Source: F1-60-MAGs027 sp044344715
Lineage (GTDB): Bacteria; Actinomycetota; Acidimicrobiia; Acidimicrobiales; Ilumatobacteraceae
Length of the DNA: 16,004 nucleotides
NCBI GenBank assembly: GCA_044344715.1
Contig: JBIJCI010000038.1
Location: forward strand, 1 to 16,004
Reading direction: 5' to 3'
Part shown: positions 13,458-16,004 of the stretch, piece by piece
Numbering within the stretch: position 1 is the stretch's first letter
How the letters are laid out: every line of letters begins with the position of its first letter
Position numbers and translations under genes: made by a program
Notes under the pieces: generated by a model
Databases searched by the model: none
Seen by the model: the letters and a program-made list of their open reading frames with translations, nothing else
What the model was told of the DNA's origin: nothing

Positions 13458-14177
13458 TCAGGCAAGCGACGTGAGCAGGACCCGGCGGGCCTCACCGAGC
13501 TGCTCGATACGTTGACCCGCTTCATCCGCGTTGCCGCCGTGGTCGGGGTGCACATCACGCAGGCTCTCGCGGTATCGGCGCTGTACGTCGCGCTTGGACG
13601 GGCTGACCGTACCGGCCGGAAACCCAAGTAGCTCCAGCGCCCACGCCCGCGGATCGGTCATCGCGATGATCGACGATGACGCGGTGCCGGCGAGGTACGC
13701 AAGGAAGTCCGCACCGATCGGACCCCGCCAGCGCATTGCCTTGTGGACCACGGGGGTGAGTGCATGGCGGGTGAGCACGTCGAGGCGCTCGAGTGAGTAC
13801 ACGGCGCCGAGCACCTGTTGCAGGGCGCTCCCGTTGGTCTCGAATTCGAAACTCAGTAGCTCGCCGTCACCGACGAGTCGATGACGACTACGCGAGAGAC
13901 CCTGTCGATCGATCTGGTACCGGTGCCGTAGCCGCGGCTGCACGACCCGGTCACCGCGGTCAACCTGGAGAACCAGGCGGTGGATGTCGGGGACGAACTC
14001 CTCGTCGACGTCGGGTAGATGGGCTGCCACGATTCCCCCGAGGAGGAGTCCACCGAGTCCCGGGGCGGGATCCACGGGAAGCACCAGGTGTCCGAGTGAG
14101 AGGCGCCGTGTCGGCGAGTGCGTGCGCGAGTGGAAGATCTCGATCTCGGCGAGCAGCTGTGAATCGGCGGAATTCAC
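13458..14177 (-). CDS. Protein with C-terminal J domain (DnaJ-like co-chaperone)
   Basis: The 239-residue protein has a J domain at its C-terminus (about 175-237) rather than at the N-terminus. PRAWALELLGFPAG opens it, and QRRYRESLRDVHPDHGGN contains the HPD tripeptide (210-212) needed to stimulate Hsp70 ATPase. The first 170 residues are not recognised. They hold a Gly/Leu stretch (PGLGGLLLGGIVAAHLPDVDEE, trimmed here to 39-60) and mixed strands, with a helical part around 118-150. The GTG at 14177 gives the longest form; no clear Shine-Dalgarno is visible, so the start is the least certain part. It lies 27 bases after the acidic protein gene and 10 bases before the hydrolase gene. It probably recruits DnaK to a specific client. 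Confidence 0.8.
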   Translation of the reverse strand: MNSADSQLLAEIEIFHSRTHSPTRRLSLGHLVLPVDPAPGLGGLLLGGIVAAHLPDVDEEFVPDIHRLVLQVDRGDRVVQPRLRHRYQIDRQGLSRSRHRLVGDGELLSFEFETNGSALQQVLGAVYSLERLDVLTRHALTPVVHKAMRWRGPIGADFLAYLAGTASSSIIAMTDPRAWALELLGFPAGTVSPSKRDVQRRYRESLRDVHPDHGGNADEAGQRIEQLGEARRVLLTSLA

Positions 14178-14204
14178 CCGACGAACGCTACTGAGGGTTA
14201 CGAC

Positions 14205-14606
14205 TCAGCGGTCGAACTCGTCGAGGAGGTCGTCGACTGCGTCGGCGTCATCGGCACCGACGATGAGGAGGTCGTCCTCCCAGCGGTGCCCGATGCCACG
14301 TTCGACGAGCAACGCGGCGAATTCCATCCGGTCGGCCGACGTCCAACCATCGATCTCGAACTCCTCGAGTTCCCCCTGCAGCGATCGTGGGGCGGCGTCA
14401 TCATCATCGTCCTCCACCTCGTCGATGATGGAATCCACGTCCGATTCACGGTCGGCGGGGACGAGCAGCTCGGTTCCGTCCCAGTCGTGACGAATGTCGG
14501 CCTCCGCCAGGAGGGCCACCAGTTCCACCCGCTCGTCGAGCGCCCAGTCGCCCAAGTCGTAGCGCACCGTCGGTGCATCCGGATCCTTGGGGTCCCACTC
14601 GCTCAC
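14205..14606 (-). CDS. Acidic protein with two tandem 49-residue repeats
   Basis: The 133-residue protein is strongly acidic and internally duplicated. Residues 16-64 (starting YDLGDWALDERVELVALL) align with 83-131 (starting FEIDGWTSADRMEFAALL). Both share a helix, a short turn with H-x-W (HDW/HRW), a strand (TELLVPA/DLLIVGA) and a closing acidic helix (SDVDSIIDEV/DAVDDLLDEF). The linker contains a run of Asp. I know no function for it, although similar small acidic proteins are common as hypotheticals in actinobacteria. The GTG at 14606 is preceded at seven bases by a TAGGGT -10-like box on the minus strand, so a leaderless transcript is likely. The frame has no better start. It heads a probable four-gene unit (acidic protein, J domain, hydrolase, DUF554). 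Confidence 0.85.
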   Translation of the reverse strand: MSEWDPKDPDAPTVRYDLGDWALDERVELVALLAEADIRHDWDGTELLVPADRESDVDSIIDEVEDDDDDAAPRSLQGELEEFEIDGWTSADRMEFAALLVERGIGHRWEDDLLIVGADDADAVDDLLDEFDR

Positions 14607-14613
14607 GTGGCGA

Positions 14614-14619
14614 ACCCTA
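14614..14619 (-). promoter_or_regulatory. -10-like box for the acidic protein gene (leaderless)
   Basis: The minus strand reads TAGGGT, fitting TAnnnT, and ends seven bases before the GTG at 14606. That places the transcription start at or next to the start codon. No -35 match is clear. The 35-base spacer to glpX must also hold the glpX signals. Confidence 0.45.
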
Positions 14620-14641
14620 GTACGCGATTCGGTGGGCTACC

Positions 14642-15643
14642 GTGTGGTCGGTGCCACTGTCCCAGAAGCCCGACCGCAACCTGGCGATGGAGCTGGTGCG
14701 GGTCACCGAATCGGCGGCACTGGCCGCGTCCAAGTGGGTGGGTCGCGGTGACAAGAATGCGGCCGACGGTGCGGCAGTCGACGCGATGCGGAACCTGCTC
14801 GACACGGTGAACATGGACGGCATCGTCGTCATCGGCGAGGGCGAGAAGGACGAGGCGCCGATGCTCTACAACGGCGAGCGTGTCGGCAACGGCAGCCAGC
14901 CGGTCACCGATGTTGCGGTCGATCCGATCGACGGCACCTCGCTGACGTCCCTCGGGCGAGGCAACGCACTCAGCGTCATCGCCGTGTCGGAACGCGGTTC
15001 GATGTTCGATCCGGGACCGTTCGTCTACATGAACAAGATCGCCGTCGGGCCGGATGCACGGGGGGCAATCGACATCACCCGTTCCATCCGGCACAATCTC
15101 GACTCGATCGCCCGGGCCAAGCACAAGACGCTCAACGAATTGACCATCGTGGTGCTCGACCGCCCGCGCCACGAGGATCTCGTCGGAGAGATCAGGTCGG
15201 CAGGGTGTCGTATCAAGATGATCTCCGACGGCGACATCTTCGGCGCCATCGCCGCGGCGTGGCCGCAGACGGGCGTCGACGCACTCATCGGAATCGGCGG
15301 CACTCCCGAGGGTGTCACGTCGGCTGCGGCGATCAAGGCCCTGGGCGGCGAGATTCAAGGTCTGCTGTGGTCTCGTGGTGCGGAGGATCGAGCCGCGGCC
15401 AAGGCCGTGGGAATCGACATGGGCCGCGTGCTCACCACCGACGACCTGGTCAACTGCGAGGATGCATTCTTCGCGGCAACGGGAGTCACCGACGGCGACC
15501 TTCTGCGCGGCGTACGTTACGACGCCTATGGCGCCACCTCGCAGAGCATCGTCATGCGGGTGCGCAGCGGAACGATCCGCATGATCGACACCCGACATCG
15601 GGCGGATCGAATCGGTCAGTATTCGTCGGCCGAATTCCGCTGA
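14642..15643 (+). CDS. glpX: Fructose-1,6-bisphosphatase class II
   Basis: GlpX hydrolyses fructose 1,6-bisphosphate to fructose 6-phosphate, the committed step of gluconeogenesis, and is the usual form in actinobacteria. The 333-residue protein shows PDRNLAMELVRVTE (10-23), VGRGDKNAADGAAVDAMR (33-50) with Asp37, VVIGEGEKDEAPML (62-75), and the metal/phosphate motif DPIDGTS (94-100). GIGGTPEGVTSAAA comes later. The GTG at 14642 is preceded by GGTGG with a six-base spacer; a second GTG at 14651 would shorten the protein by three residues. No membrane segments or fusions. It diverges from the acidic protein gene by 35 bases. No terminator hairpin was seen in the 37 bases before the next gene. 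Confidence 0.96.
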   Translation: MWSVPLSQKPDRNLAMELVRVTESAALAASKWVGRGDKNAADGAAVDAMRNLLDTVNMDGIVVIGEGEKDEAPMLYNGERVGNGSQPVTDVAVDPIDGTSLTSLGRGNALSVIAVSERGSMFDPGPFVYMNKIAVGPDARGAIDITRSIRHNLDSIARAKHKTLNELTIVVLDRPRHEDLVGEIRSAGCRIKMISDGDIFGAIAAAWPQTGVDALIGIGGTPEGVTSAAAIKALGGEIQGLLWSRGAEDRAAAKAVGIDMGRVLTTDDLVNCEDAFFAATGVTDGDLLRGVRYDAYGATSQSIVMRVRSGTIRMIDTRHRADRIGQYSSAEFR

Positions 15644-15668
15644 CGTTCCACCGTCCAACGCACTGCCC

Positions 15669-15674
15669 TAGCCT
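15669..15674 (+). promoter_or_regulatory. -10-like box for the exported protein gene (leaderless)
   Basis: TAGCCT fits TAnnnT and ends six bases before the ATG at 15681. With no Shine-Dalgarno before that ATG, transcription probably starts at the A of the start codon. No clear -35 is seen. Confidence 0.4.
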
Positions 15675-15680
15675 GCGGTC

Positions 15681-16004
15681 ATGACCCAACTCCCCCGTCG
15701 ATCGATGCTCGGTCTACTCGCTGGCGGCTTCGTCACCTTCCTGGCTGGTCGCCCGGCCTCGGCCAGTGCCAATACCCGCTCCCAGATCCGTGCCGGTGAC
15801 GTATGCAAGAAGCTCGGACGCAGACAGACCGCGGGGAACAAGACGTTCGAGTGCGTCGATGTAGCCGGTGTACGCCAGTGGAAGCGCGTGCGCACACCCG
15901 TTGCACCCGCTACGCCCACCACGAGCGAGGTGAAGGTGCTGGAATCCTCTGCGCTCGCGGCAGGACGGAGCGCCAACGTCATCGTGACCTCCGGAGGCAA
16001 GAAC
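15681..16004 (+). CDS. Exported protein with twin-arginine-like signal, C-terminus beyond the right edge
   Basis: The frame opens at ATG 15681 and is still open at the window end, giving 108 residues. The N-terminus LPRRSMLGLLAGGFVTFLAG (4-23) has an Arg-Arg pair followed by a hydrophobic core and a likely cleavage site near PASASA (25-30), which suits Tat or Sec export; the full Tat consensus is not met. Residues 43-67 (KLGRRQTAGNKTFECVDVAG), with a cysteine at each end (VCKK and FECV), followed by QWKRV, form a small two-cysteine unit seen in other actinobacterial secreted proteins. A Pro/Thr/Ala linker (VAPATPTTSE) follows, then the start of another domain (LESSALAAGRSANVIVTSGG). The function is unknown. 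The first 19 or so residues decide export only; no lipobox is visible. Confidence 0.75.
   Translation, partial: MTQLPRRSMLGLLAGGFVTFLAGRPASASANTRSQIRAGDVCKKLGRRQTAGNKTFECVDVAGVRQWKRVRTPVAPATPTTSEVKVLESSALAAGRSANVIVTSGGKN

Noticed and set aside
1..16004. tRNA, rRNA, CRISPR array, transposase or integrase
   Set aside because: I looked for cloverleaf-like arms, regular spaced repeats, and transposase or recombinase motifs, and saw none.

Overview
The window looks like a high-GC actinobacterial chromosome segment, most likely from the class Acidimicrobiia. This is inferred, not proven. The support is a WhiB-family regulator, a CofC-type coenzyme F420 enzyme, a class II (GlpX) fructose bisphosphatase, many GTG starts, TAnnnT-type -10 boxes placed so close to start codons that leaderless transcripts are likely, and tightly packed genes. 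No tRNA, rRNA, CRISPR array or insertion sequence was seen.

Left part (1-4627): an unrecognised gene cut by the left edge follows gpsA on the minus strand, with an 8-base overlap. cofC diverges from gpsA across only 24 bases and ends at a strong bidirectional terminator. On the other side of the terminator lies a minus-strand nucleoid pair: a tail-less HU gene and, 38 bases downstream, a 35-residue Lys/Ala-rich peptide gene. After a 457-base non-coding stretch with several palindromes and hairpins comes a PIN-PhoH protein that seems to start at TTG.

Middle part (4628-9135): a near-consensus promoter and a leader with two stem-loops precede a WhiB-family gene. A minus-strand run then reads, in transcription order, an ECF-like sigma factor, a CbbX-type AAA+ ATPase with a YbjN-like N-terminus, exonuclease III and a hotdog thioesterase.

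Middle-right part (9136-12128): an NrtR-family Nudix-fold regulator has a DNA-binding winged helix that appears to be split by about 120 extra residues. A coupled pair follows: a 118-residue protein of unknown function and a 403-residue protein that looks like a sliding-clamp-like region fused to a YbjN-like domain. The sigma/AAA+ pair, the split regulator and the clamp/YbjN pair form the least ordinary part of the window and may be one functional unit.

Right part (12137-16004): a minus-strand series encodes an acidic duplicated protein, a protein with a C-terminal J domain, an alpha/beta hydrolase and a DUF554 membrane protein. glpX diverges from the acidic protein gene. The window ends inside a gene for an exported protein with a twin-arginine-like signal.
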